This document shows positions 33,794 to 47,157 of a stretch of 64,000 nt of DNA, piece by piece. The stretch spans positions 1,639,848 to 1,703,847 of the forward strand of contig JADLSH010000375.1 of assembly GCA_016169945.1 (NCBI GenBank), read 5' to 3'. Position 1 is the first letter of the stretch. Each line of letters starts with the position of its first letter. The notes beneath the pieces are model-generated. The model was not told the origin of the DNA, made no database searches, and saw nothing but the letters and a program-made list of their open reading frames with translations. Both the position numbers and the translations under genes were made by a program. Source of the DNA: Trachythela sp. YZ-2020 (lineage: Eukaryota; Cnidaria; Anthozoa; Malacalcyonacea; Clavulariidae).

Positions 33794-36612
33794 TTCTGAG
33801 TATTTGCTGAGTATTTGCTGAATATTTGCTCAGTATTTGCTGAGGTATTTGCTGAGTATTTGCTGAGTGTTTGCTGAGTGTTTGTTGAGTGTTTGTCGAG
33901 TGTTTGCTTTTAATTGGGCATATATTATGATTATTTGTGTATTTGCTGCGTATTCGAGTGTTTGTTGAGTGTTTGCTCAGTATTTGAGTGATTGACGAGC
34001 ATTTGAATATTTGCTAACTATTTGAATATTTACTGAGTATTTGAGTATCTTTTCATTATTTAGGTATTTCACAAATAATGAGTATTTACTGAGTATTTGA
34101 CCATCTGTTGCAAGATTGAATTTATGGTGAGTATTTAATTATTTGCAGAATATTTCAGTATTCGTTGAGTATTTGGGCATTCGCTATATATTTCAATATT
34201 TGCTGAGTATTTAATACTGATTATTGGAGTATGTCCTCATACTGAGTATTTGACCAACGGTTGACAGATTGAATTTATGGTGAGTATTTAATTATTTGCA
34301 GAATATTTCAGTATTCGTTGAGTATTTGGGCATTCGCTATATATTTCAATATTTGCTGAGTATTTAATACTGAGTATTGGAGAATTTCCTCACATTGAGT
34401 ATTTGATCATCTGTTGACAGATTGAATTTTTCGTGAGTATTTTAGTATTTGCTGAGTATTTGCCGAGTCTTTACTTAGTATTTGCTGAGTATTTGCTGAA
34501 TATTTGCTCAGTATTTGCTGAGGTATTTGCTGAGTATTTGCTCAGTGTTTGCTGAGTGTTTCTTGAGTGTTTGCTCAGTAATTCAAGATTTGTTCTGTAA
34601 TTGCGCATATATTATTTGAGTATTTGCTGAGTATTCGAGTGTTTGTTGAGTGTTTGCTCAGTATTTCAGTGTTTGACGAGCATTTGAATATTTGCTAACT
34701 ATTTGAATATTTACTGAGTATTTGAGTATCTTTTCATTATTTAGGTATTTCACAAATAATGAGTATTTACTGAGTATTTGACCATCTGTTGCAAGATTGA
34801 ATTTATGGTGAGTATTTAATTATTTGCAGAATATTTCAGTATTCGTTGAGTATTTGGGCATTCGCTATATATTTCAATATTTGCTGAGTATTTAATACTG
34901 ATTATTGAGTATGTCCTCATACTGAGTATTTGACCAACGGTTGACAGATTGAATTTATGGTGAGTATTTAATTATTTGCAGAATATTTCAGTATTCGTTG
35001 AGTATTTGGGCATTCGCTATATATTTCAATATTTGCTGAGTATTTAATACTGAGTATTGGAGAATTTCCTCACATTGAGTATTTGATCATCTGTTGACAG
35101 ATTGAATTTTTCGTGAGTATTTTAGTATTTGCTGAGTATTTGCCGAGTCTTTACTTAGTATTTGCTGAGTATTTGCTGAATATTTGCTCAGTATTTGCTG
35201 AGGTATTTGCTGAGTATTTGCTCAGTGTTTGCTGAGTGTTTCTTGAGTGTTTGCTCAGTAATTCAAGATTTGTTCTGTAATTGCGCATATATTATTTGAG
35301 TACTTGCTGAGTATTCGAGTGTTTGTTGAGTGTTTGCTCAGTATTTGAGTGTTTGACGAGCATTTGAATATTTGCTAACTATTTGAATATTTATTGAGTA
35401 TTTGAGTATCTTTTCATTATTTAGGTATTTCACAAAGTAATGAGTATTTACAGAGTATTTGACCATCTGTTGCAAGACTGAATTTATGGTGAGTATTTGA
35501 TTATTTGCAGAGTATTTATGTATTCGTTGAGTATTTGAGCATTCGCTATGTATTTAAATATTTGCTGAGTATTTAATACTGAGTATTGGAGTATGTCCTC
35601 ATACTGAGTATTTGACCAACGGTTGACAGATTGAATTTATGGTGAGTATTTAATTATTTGCAGAATATTTCAGTATTCGTTGAGTATTTGGGCATTCGCT
35701 ATATATTTCAATATTTGCTGAGTATTTAATACTGAGTATTGGAGAATTTCCTCACATTGAGTATTTGATCATCTGTTGACAGATTGAATTTTTCGTGAGT
35801 ATTTTAGTATTTGCTGAGTATTTGCCGAGTCTTTACTTAGTATTTGCTGAGTATTTGCTGAATATTTGCTCAGTATTTGCTGAGGTATTTGCTGAGTATT
35901 TGCTCAGTGTTTGCTGAGTGTTTCTTGAGTGTTTGCTCAGTAATTCAAGATTTGTTCTGTAATTGCGCATATATTATTTGAGTACTTGCTGAGTATTCGA
36001 GTGTTTGTTGAGTGTTTGCTCAGTATTTGAGTGTTTGACGAGCATTTGAATATTTGCTAACTATTTGAATATTTATTGAGTATTTGAGTATCTTTTCATT
36101 ATTTAGGTATTTCACAAAGTAATGAGTATTTACAGAGTATTTGACCATCTGTTGCAAGACTGAATTTATGGTGAGTATTTGATTATTTGCAGAGTATTTA
36201 TGTATTCGTTGAGTATTTGAGCATTCGCTATGTATTTAAATATTTGCTGAGTATTTAATACTGAGTATTGGAGTATTTCCTCATACTGAGTATTTGACCA
36301 TCAGTTGACAGATTGAATCTACGGTGAGTATTTGATTATTTGCAGAGTATTTCAGTATTCGTTGAGTATTTGAGCATTTGCTATGTATTTCAATATTTGC
36401 TGAGTATTTAATACTGAGTATTGGAGTTTTCCTCACACTGAATATTTGATCATCTGTTGACAGATTGAATTTTTGGAGAGTATTTTAGTACTTGCTGAGT
36501 ATTTGCTGAGTATTTGCTGAATATTTGCCAGTATTTGCTGAGGTATATGCCGAGTATTTGCAGAGTTTTTGCTGAGTGTTTTGTTGAGTGTTTGCTCAGT
36601 AATTCAAGATTT

Positions 36613-37182
36613 CATTTTTAAAATTTTAAAATTTAATTTTAATTTAACAGCTCTATTTGGCACACAAATAACTACTCATTATTGTACATAACTAACACAG
36701 ACTAATATAGAAATATAACACTATGTAAGGTGCCAAAAGTGGCGAAGCACAAACGAGACCAGGTCCCATGCATGGTGCTCACCATTAGACATGACAGTAC
36801 AAACAGAACAACAGAAATATAGAATAGAAAAAAGAAGAGAGAATGGAAAGCAAGAAGAACAGTAAATTAAAAGAGAGAAGAGCTAGAAAAACTGACATGG
36901 AAGTATTAGTCAGTCGTGATAAGTGTGTGAGAGCTAGGTAGGTCAGGAGTGTAGGAAGTTGCAGTAAGGTGGATGTAAGCCTTGTGTAGGTATGTTTTAA
37001 AGGAGGAGAGAGTGTCGTAGCAGTTGGAAGGAGCAGATTTACATACATAGTTCCACAGATTTACAATTCTAACAAAGTAGGAGTTTTGGAATGTGGTAGT
37101 CTTGCAAACTTGTGTTCTTAAAAGACGAGAGGTACCCGCACGTGTCCTGCTTGCCGTAATTTCAACATACTGTGCCACGTCT
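36613..37182 (-). mobile_element. Element A copy 3 (solo)
   Basis: Full-length; its 90-residue frame (36906-37178) has the same protein sequence as copy 1. Here no B follows; the right junction continues with CACTGAGTATTTGATC and a gag-like-free satellite unit. Confidence 0.8.
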
Positions 37183-39313
37183 AGTATTTCCTCACACTGA
37201 GTATTTGATCATCTGTTGACAGATTGAATTTTTTGTGAGTATTTTAGTATTTGCTGAGTATTTGGCGAGTCTTTACTGAGTATTTGCTGGGTATTTCCTG
37301 AGTATTTGCTGAATATTTGCTCAGTATTTTCTGAGGTATTTGCTGAGTATTTGCTGAGTGTTTGTTGAGTGTTTGTTGAGTGTTTGCTCAGTAATTCAAG
37401 ATTTGTTCTGTAATTGCGCATATATTATGATTATTTGAGTATTTTCTGAGTATTCGAGTGTTTCTTCAGTGTTTGCTCAGTATTTGAGTGTTGGACGAGC
37501 ATTTGACTATTTTCTAACTATTTGAATATTTACTGAGTATTTGAGTATCTTTTCATTATTTAAGTATTTCACAAAGTAATCAGTATTTACTTAGTATTTG
37601 ACCATCTGTTGCAAGATTGAATTTATGGTGAGTATTTGATTATTTGCAGAGTATTTCAGTATTCGTTGAGAATTTGAGCATTCGCTATGTATTTCAACAT
37701 CTGCAGAGTATTTAATGCTGAGTATTGGAGTATTTCCTCATATTGAGTATTTGGCCATCGGTTGACAGATTGTATTGATGGTGAGTATTTGATTATTTGC
37801 AGAGTATTTCAGTATTCGTTGAGTATTTGAGCATTCGCTATGTATTTCAATATTTGCTGAGTATTTAATATTGAGTATTGGAGTATTTCCTCACACTGAG
37901 TATTTGATCATCTGTTGACAGATTGAACTTTGGTGAGTATTTTAGTATTTGCTGAGTATTTGGCGAGTCTTTACTGAGTATTTGCTGGGTATTTCCTGAG
38001 TATTTGCTGAATATTTGCTCAGTATTTTCTGAGGTATTTGCTGAGTATTTGCTGAGTGTTTGTTGAGTGTTTGCTCAGTAATTCAAGATTTGTTCTGTAA
38101 TTGCGCATATATTATGATTATTTGAGTATTTGCTGAGTATTCGAGTGTTTCTTCAGTGTTTGCTCAGTATTTGAGTGTTTGACGAGCATTTGACTATTTT
38201 CTAACTATTTGAATATTTACTGACTATTTGAGTATCTTTTCATTATTTAGGTATTTCACAAAGTAATCAGTATTTACTGAGTATTTGACCATCTGTTGCA
38301 AGATTGAATTTATGGTGTGTATTTGATTATTTGCAGAGTATTTCAGTATTCGTTGGGTATTTGAGCATTCGCTATGTATTTCAATATTTGCTGAGTATTT
38401 AATACTGAGTATTGGAGTATTTCCTCACACTGAGTATTTGATCATCTGTTGACAGATTGAATTTTTCGTGAGTATTTTAGTATTTGCTGAGTATTTGCCG
38501 AGTCTTTACTGAGTATTTGCTGAGTATTTCCTGAGTATTTCCTGTATATTTGCTCAGTATTTTCTGAGGTATTTGCTGAGTATTTGCTGAGTGTTTGATG
38601 AGTGTTTGTTGAGTGTTTGCTGAGTGTTTGCTCAGTAATTCAAGATTTGTTGTGTAATTGCGCATATATTATGATTATTTGAGTATTTGCTGAGTATTCG
38701 AGTGTTTCTTCAGTGTTTGCTCAGTATTTGAGTGTTTGACGAGCATTTGAATATTTTCTAACTATTTGAATATTTACTGAGTATTTGAGTATCTTTTCAT
38801 TATTTAGGTATTTCACAAAGTAATGAGTATTTACTGAGTATTTGACCATCTGTTGCAAGATTGAATTTATGGTGAGTATTTGATTATTTGCAGAGTATTT
38901 ATGTATTCGTTGAGTATTTGAGCATTCGCTATGTATTTAAATATTTGCTGAGTATTTAATACTGAGTATTGGAGTATTTCCTCATACTGAGTATTTGACC
39001 ATCGGTTGACAGATTGAATTGATGGTGAGTATTTGATTATTTGCAGAGTATTTCAGTATTCGTTGAGTATTTGAGCATTCGCTATGTATTTCAATATTTG
39101 CTGAGTATTTAATACTGAGTATTGGAGTTTTCTCACACTGAATATTTGATCATCTGTTGACAGATTGAATTTTTGGAGAGTATTTTAGTACTTGCTGAGT
39201 ATTTGCTGAGTATTTGCTGAATATTTGCCCAGTATTTGCTGAGGTATATGCCGAGTATTTGCAGAGTTTTTGCTGAGTGTTTTGTTGAGTGTTTGCTCAG
39301 TAATTCAAGATTT

Positions 39314-39884
39314 CATTTTTTAAAATTTTAAAATTTAATTTTAATTTAACAGCTCTATTTGGCACACAAATAACTACTCATTATTGTACATAACTAACAC
39401 AGACTAATATAGAAATATAACACTATGTAAGGTGCCAAAAGTGGCGAAGCACAAACGAGACCAGGTCCCATGCATGGTGCTCACCATTAGACATGACAGT
39501 ACAAACAGAACAACAGAAATATAGAATAGAAAAAAGAAGAGAGAATGGAAAGCAAGAAGAACAGTAAATTAAAAGAGAGAAGAGCTAGAAAAACTGACAT
39601 GGAAGTATTAGTCAGTCGTGATAAGTGTGTGAGAGCTAGGTAGGTCAGGAGTGTAGGAAGTTGCAGTAAGGTGGATGTAAGCCTTGTGTAGGTATGTTTT
39701 AAAGGAGGAGAGAGTGTCGTAGCAGTTGGAAGGAGCAGATTTACATACATAGTTCCACAGATTTACAATTCTAACAAAGTAGGAGTTTTGGAATGTGGTA
39801 GTCTTGCAAACTTGTGTTCTTAAAAGACGAGAGGTACCCGCACGTGTCCTGCTTGCCGTAATTTCAACATACTGTGCCACGTCT
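39314..39884 (-). mobile_element. Element A copy 4 (with B)
   Basis: Full-length, with the same 90-residue tail (39608-39880). Together with B at 40094 it marks the start of the third macro-unit. Confidence 0.8.
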
Positions 39885-40093
39885 AGTATTTCCTCACACT
39901 GAGTATTTGATCATCTGTTGACAGATGGAATTGTTGGTGAGTATTTGCTGGGTATTTCTGTAATCGTTGAGTATTTGAGCATTCGCTATGATTTTCAATA
40001 TTTTCTGAGTGCTTAATACTAACTTAGCATTGGAGACTTTGCTGAGTATTCGCTGAGTATTTTCTGGGTATTTGCTGAGGTATTTGCTGAGTG

Positions 40094-40372
40094 TTTTATT
40101 TTATTTTATTCAACTTCGCCTCAATAGCAGGGAGTCCACAACAGCGTCAGCCAATTACTGTGGCCCCATTGTTAGTTCCTAAGGGTTAGTATTAGAGGGA
40201 GGAAACTGAGTACCTGGGAAAACCCTCGAAACACAGGAGAGAATCTCAACTTACAGGAGTTATTTGAGCACACTGTCGATCTCATGCGAGTACCACCAGT
40301 GACCTCGACCTGTTGTGAAACAGGCTCAACTCAGTGGTAAGAGGCAGCGCGTAACCGCTTCCGCCACCCGTG
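40094..40372 (-). mobile_element. Element B copy 5
   Basis: Near full length, with private changes: GAGGAAACTGAGTACCTGGG replaces the usual GGAAACCGGAGTACCCGGGG (near 40198-40218), and one base is lost in GCGCGTAACC. Confidence 0.75.
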
Positions 40373-43201
40373 TTTACTGAGTATTTGCTGAGTATTTGCT
40401 GAGTATTTGCTGAGTATTTGCTGAGGTATTTGCTGAGTATTTTCTGAGTGTTTGCTGAGTGTTTGTTGAGTGTTTGCTCAGTATTTCATGATTTGTCCTA
40501 TAATTGCGCACATATTATGATTATTTGAGTATTTGCTGAGTATTCGAGTGTTTGTTGAGTGTTTGCTCAGTATTTCAGTGTTTGACGAGCATTTGAATAT
40601 TTGCTAACTATTTGAATATTTACTGAGTATTTGAGTATCTTTTCATTATTTAGGTATTTCACAAATAATGAGTATTTACTGAGTATTTGACCATCTGTTG
40701 CAAGATTGAATTTATGGTGAGTATTTAATTATTTGCAGAATATTTCAGTATTCGTTGAGTATTTGGGCATTCGCTATATATTTCAATATTTGCTGAGTAT
40801 TTAATACTGATTATTGAGTATGTCCTCATACTGAGTATTTGACCAACGGTTGACAGATTGAATTTATGGTGAGTATTTAATTATTTGCAGAATATTTCAG
40901 TATTCGTTGAGTATTTGGGCATTCGCTATATATTTCAATATTTGCTGAGTATTTAATACTGAGTATTGGAGAATTTCCTCACATTGAGTATTTGATCATC
41001 TGTTGACAGATTGAATTTTTCGAGTATTTTAGTATTTGCTGAGTATTTGCCGAGTCTTTACTTAGTATTTGCTGAGTATTTGCTGAATATTTGCTCAGTA
41101 TTTGCTGAGGTATTTGCTGAGTATTTGCTCAGTGTTTGCTGAGTGTTTCTTGAGTGTTTGCTCAGTAATTCAAGATTTGTTCTGTAATTGCGCATATATT
41201 ATTTGAGTATTTGCTGAGTATTCGAGTGTTTGTTGAGTGTTTGCTCAGTATTTCAGTGTTTGACGAGCATTTGAATATTTGCTAACTATTTGAATATTTA
41301 CTGAGTATTTGAGTATCTTTTCATTATTTAGGTATTTCACAAATAATGAGTATTTACTGAGTATTTGACCATCTGTTGCAAGATTGAATTTATGGTGAGT
41401 ATTTAATTATTTGCAGAATATTTCAGTATTCGTTGAGTATTTGGGCATTCGCTATATATTTCAATATTTGCTGAGTATTTAATACTGATTATTGGAGTAT
41501 GTCCTCATACTGAGTATTTGACCAACGGTTGACAGATTGAATTTATGGTGAGTATTTAATTATTTGCAGAATATTTCAGTATTCGTTGAGTATTTGGGCA
41601 TTCGCTATATATTTCAATATTTGCTGAGTATTTAATACTGAGTATTGGAGAATTTCCTCACATTGAGTATTTGATCATCTGTTGACAGATTGAATTTTTC
41701 GTGAGTATTTTAGTATTTGCTGAGTATTTGCCGAGTCTTTACTTAGTATTTGCTGAGTATTTGCTGAATATTTGCTCAGTATTTGCTGAGGTATTTGCTG
41801 AGTATTTGCTCAGTGTTTGCTGAGTGTTTCTTGAGTGTTTGCTCAGTAATTCAAGATTTGTTCTGTAATTGCGCATATATTATTTGAGTACTTGCTGAGT
41901 ATTCGAGTGTTTGTTGAGTGTTTGCTCAGTATTTGAGTGTTTGACGAGCATTTGAATATTTGCTAACTATTTGAATATTTATTGAGTATTTGAGTATCTT
42001 TTCATTATTTAGGTATTTCACAAAGTAATGAGTATTTACAGAGTATTTGACCATCTGTTGCAAGACTGAATTTATGGTGAGTATTTGATTATTTGCAGAG
42101 TATTTATGTATTCGTTGAGTATTTGAGCATTCGCTATGTATTTAAATATTTGCTGAGTATTTAATACTGAGTATTGGAGTATGTCCTCATACTGAGTATT
42201 TGACCAACGGTTGACAGATTGAATTTATGGTGAGTATTTAATTATTTGCAGAATATTTCAGTATTCGTTGAGTATTTGGGCATTCGCTATATATTTCAAT
42301 ATTTGCTGAGTATTTAATACTGAGTATTGGAGAATTTCCTCACATTGAGTATTTGATCATCTGTTGACAGATTGAATTTTTCGTGAGTATTTTAGTATTT
42401 GCTGAGTATTTGCCGAGTCTTTACTTAGTATTTGCTGAGTATTTGCTGAATATTTGCTCAGTATTTGCTGAGGTATTTGCTGAGTATTTGCTCAGTGTTT
42501 GCTGAGTGTTTCTTGAGTGTTTGCTCAGTAATTCAAGATTTGTTCTGTAATTGCGCATATATTATTTGAGTACTTGCTGAGTATTCGAGTGTTTGTTGAG
42601 TGTTTGCTCAGTATTTGAGTGTTTGACGAGCATTTGAATATTTGCTAACTATTTGAATATTTATTGAGTATTTGAGTATCTTTTCATTATTTAGGTATTT
42701 CACAAAGTAATGAGTATTTACAGAGTATTTGACCATCTGTTGCAAGACTGAATTTATGGTGAGTATTTGATTATTTGCAGAGTATTTATGTATTCGTTGA
42801 GTATTTGAGCATTCGCTATGTATTTAAATATTTGCTGAGTATTTAATACTGAGTATTGGAGTATTTCCTCATACTGAGTATTTGACCATCAGTTGACAGA
42901 TTGAATCTACGGTGAGTATTTGATTATTTGCAGAGTATTTCAGTATTCGTTGAGTATTTGAGCATTTGCTATGTATTTCAATATTTGCTGAGTATTTAAT
43001 ACTGAGTATTGGAGTTTTCCTCACACTGAATATTTGATCATCTGTTGACAGATTGAATTTTTGGAGAGTATTTTAGTACTTGCTGAGTATTTGCTGAGTA
43101 TTTGCTGAATATTTGCCCAGTATTTGCTGAGGTATATGCCGAGTATTTGCAGAGTTTTTGCTGAGTGTTTTGTTGAGTGTTTGCTCAGTAATTCAAGATT
43201 T

Positions 43202-43772
43202 CATTTTTTAAAATTTTAAAATTTAATTTTAATTTAACAGCTCTATTTGGCACACAAATAACTACTCATTATTGTACATAACTAACACAGACTAATATAG
43301 AAATATAACACTATGTAAGGTGCCAAAAGTGGCGAAGCACAAACGAGACCAGGTCCCATGCATGGTGCTCACCATTAGACATGACAGTACAAACAGAACA
43401 ACAGAAATATAGAATAGAAAAAAGAAGAGAGAATGGAAAGCAAGAAGAACAGTAAATTAAAAGAGAGAAGAGCTAGAAAAACTGACATGGAAGTATTAGT
43501 CAGTCGTGATAAGTGTGTGAGAGCTAGGTAGGTCAGGAGTGTAGGAAGTTGCAGTAAGGTGGATGTAAGCCTTGTGTAGGTATGTTTTAAAGGAGGAGAG
43601 AGTGTCGTAGCAGTTGGAAGGAGCAGATTTACATACATAGTTCCACAGATTTACAATTCTAACAAAGTAGGAGTTTTGGAATGTGGTAGTCTTGCAAACT
43701 TGTGTTCTTAAAAGACGAGAGGTACCCGCACGTGTCCTGCTTGCCGTAATTTCAACATACTGTGCCACGTCT
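43202..43772 (-). mobile_element. Element A copy 5 (solo)
   Basis: Full-length; the tail frame 43496-43768 matches copies 1, 3 and 4 at protein level. It is 6589 bases after copy 3, with the same downstream satellite variants. Confidence 0.8.
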
Positions 43773-46587
43773 AGTATTTCCTCACACTGAGTATTTGATC
43801 ATCTGTTGACAGATTGAATTTTTTGTGAGTATTTTAGTATTTGCTGAGTATTTGGCGAGTCTTTACTGAGTATTTGCTGGGTATTTCCTGAGTATTTGCT
43901 GAATATTTGCTCAGTATTTTCTGAGGTATTTGCTGAGTATTTGCTGAGTGTTTGTTGAGTGTTTGTTGAGTGTTTGCTCAGTAATTCAAGATTTGTTCTG
44001 TAATTGCGCATATATTATGATTATTTGAGTATTTTCTGAGTATTCGAGTGTTTCTTCAGTGTTTGCTCAGTATTTGAGTGTTGGACGAGCATTTGACTAT
44101 TTTCTAACTATTTGAATATTTACTGAGTATTTGAGTATCTTTTCATTATTTAAGTATTTCACAAAGTAATCAGTATTTACTTAGTATTTGACCATCTGTT
44201 GCAAGATTGAATTTATGGTGAGTATTTGATTATTTGCAGAGTATTTCAGTATTCGTTGAGAATTTGAGCATTCGCTATGTATTTCAACATCTGCAGAGTA
44301 TTTAATGCTGAGTATTGGAGTATTTCCTCATATTGAGTATTTGGCCATCGGTTGACAGATTGTATTGATGGTGAGTATTTGATTATTTGCAGAGTATTTC
44401 AGTATTCGTTGAGTATTTGAGCATTCGCTATGTATTTCAATATTTGCTGAGTATTTAATATTGAGTATTGGAGTATTTCCTCACACTGAGTATTTGATCA
44501 TCTGTTGACAGATTGAATTTTTGGTGAGTATTTTAGTATTTGCCGAGTATTTGGCGAGTCTTTACTGAGTATTTGCTGGGTATTTCCTGAGTATTTGCTG
44601 AATATTTGCTCAGTATTTTCTGAGGTATTTGCTGAGTATTTGCTGAGTGTTTGTTGAGTGTTTGCTCAGTAATTCAAGATTTGTTCTGTAATTGCGCATA
44701 TATTATGATTATTTGAGTATTTGCTGAGTATTCGAGTGTTTCTTCAGTGTTTGCTCAGTATTTGAGTGTTTGACGAGCATTTGACTATTTTCTAACTATT
44801 TGAATATTTACTGACTATTTGAGTATCTTTTCATTATTTAGGTATTTCACAAAGTAATCAGTATTTACTGAGTATTTGACCATCTGTTGCAAGATTGAAT
44901 TTATGGTGTGTATTTGATTATTTGCAGAGTATTTCAGTATTCGTTGGGTATTTGAGCATTCGCTATGTATTTCAATATTTGCTGAGTGTTTAATACTGAG
45001 TATTGGAGTATTTCCTCACAACTGAGTATTTGATCATCTGTTGACAGATTGAATATTTCGTGAGTATTTTAGTATTTGCTGAGTATTTGGCGAGTCTTTA
45101 CTGAGTATTTGCTGAGTATTTCCTGAGTATTTCCTGTATATTTGCTCAGTATTTTCTGAGGTATTTGCTGAGTATTTGCTGAGTGTTTGATGAGTGTTTG
45201 TTGAGTGTTTGCTGAGTGTTTGCTCAGTAATTCAAGATTTGTTGTGTAATTGCGCATATATTATGATTATTTGAGTATTTGCTGAGTATTCGAGTGTTTC
45301 TTCAGTGTTTGCTCAGTATTTGAGTGTTTGACGAGCATTTGAATATTTTCTAACTATTTGAATATTTACTGAGTATTTGAGTATCTTTTCATTATTTAGG
45401 TATTTCACAAAGTAATGAGTATTTACTGAGTATTTGACCATCTGTTGCAAGATTGAATTTATGGTGAGTATTTGATTATTTGCAGAGTATTTCAGTATTC
45501 GTTGAGAATTTGAGCATTCGCTATGTATTTCAACATCTGCTGAGTATTTAATGCTGAGTATTGGAGTATTTCGTCATATTGAGTATTTGGCCATCGGTTG
45601 ACAGATTGTATTGATGGTGAGTATTTGATTATTTGCAGAGTATTTCAGTATTCGTTGAGTATTTGAGTATTCGCTATTTATTTCAATATTTGCTGAGTAT
45701 TTAATACTGAGTATTGGAGAATTTCCTCACATTGAGTATTTGATCATCTGTTGACAGATTGAATTTTTCGTGAGTATTTTAGTATTTGCTGAGTATTTGC
45801 CGAGTCTTTACTTAGTATTTGCTGAGTATTTGCTGAATATTTGCTCAGTATTTGCTGAGGTATTTGCTGAGTATTTGCTCAGTGTTTGCTGAGTGTTTCT
45901 TGAGTGTTTGCTCAGTAATTCAAGATTTGTTCTGTAATTGCGCATATATTATTTGAGTACTTGCTGAGTATTCGAGTGTTTGTTGAGTGTTTGCTCAGTA
46001 TTTGAGTGTTTGACGAGCATTTGAATATTTGCTAACTATTTGAATATTTATTGAGTATTTGAGTATCTTTTCATTATTTAGGTATTTCACAAAGTAATGA
46101 GTATTTACAGAGTATTTGACCATCTGTTGCAAGACTGAATTTATGGTGAGTATTTGATTATTTGCAGAGTATTTATGTATTCGTTGAGTATTTGAGCATT
46201 CGCTATGTATTTAAATATTTGCTGAGTATTTAATACTGAGTATTGGAGTATTTCCTCATACTGAGTATTTGACCATCAGTTGACAGATTGAATCTACGGT
46301 GAGTATTTGATTATTTGCAGAGTATTTCAGTATTCGTTGAGTATTTGAGCATTTGCTATGTATTTCAATATTTGCTGAGTATTTAATACTGAGTATTGGA
46401 GTTTTCCTCACACTGAATATTTGATCATCTGTTGACAGATTGAATTTTTGGTGAGTATTTTAGTATTTGCTGAGTATTTGCTGAGTATTTGCTGAATATT
46501 TGCCCAGTATTTGCTGAGGTATTTGCTGAGTATTTGCTGAGTATTTGCTGAGTGTTTGTTGAGTGTTTGCTCAGTAATTCAAGATTT

Positions 46588-47157
46588 CATTTTTAAAATT
46601 TTAAAATTTAATTTTAATTTAACAGCTCTATTTGGCACACAAATAACTACTCATTATTGTACATAACTAACACAGACTAATATAGAAATATAACACTATG
46701 TAAGGTGCCAAAAGTGGCGAAGCACAAACGAGACCAGGTCCCATGCATGGTGCTCACCATTAGACATGACAGTACAAACAGAACAACAGAAATATAGAAT
46801 AGAAAAAAGAAGAGAGAATGGAAAGCAAGAAGAACAGTAAATTAAAAGAGAGAAGAGCTAGAAAAACTGACATGGAAGTATTAGTCAGTCGTGATAAGTG
46901 TGTGAGAGCTAGGTAGGTCAGGAGTGTAGGAAGTTGCAGTAAGGTGGATGTAAGCCTTGTGTAGGTATGTTTTAAAGGAGGAGAGAGTGTCGTAGCAGTT
47001 GGAAGGAGCAGATTTACATACATAGTTCCACAGATTTACAATTCTAACAAAGTAGGAGTTTTGGAATGTGGTAGTCTTGCAAACTTGTGTTCTTAAAAGA
47101 CGAGAGGTACCCGCACGTGTCCTGCTTGCCGTAATTTCAACATACTGTGCCACGTCT
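46588..47157 (-). mobile_element. Element A copy 6 (solo)
   Basis: Full-length, tail frame 46881-47153. The satellite just left of it (46440-46575) differs from the other copies (regular 11-mers in place of the GGTATATGCCGAG variant), so its left flank has been partly replaced by conversion or recombination. Confidence 0.8.

Larger units (their letters stand above)
26412..45480. repeat. Macrosatellite of about 6.5 kb units with A and B passengers
   Basis: The A-plus-B cassette starts at 26412, 32777 and 39314 (steps 6365 and 6537). A second, solo A follows each at 30304 (remnant), 36613 and 43202, that is 3892, 3836 and 3888 bases later. Distances from B to the next A are 3112, 3059 and 3108, and the same 3112 separates B copy 2 (23300) from A at 26412. 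Segments 36785-38665 and 43375-45257 match at an offset of 6590-6592. The third unit departs near 45480. Confidence 0.85.
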
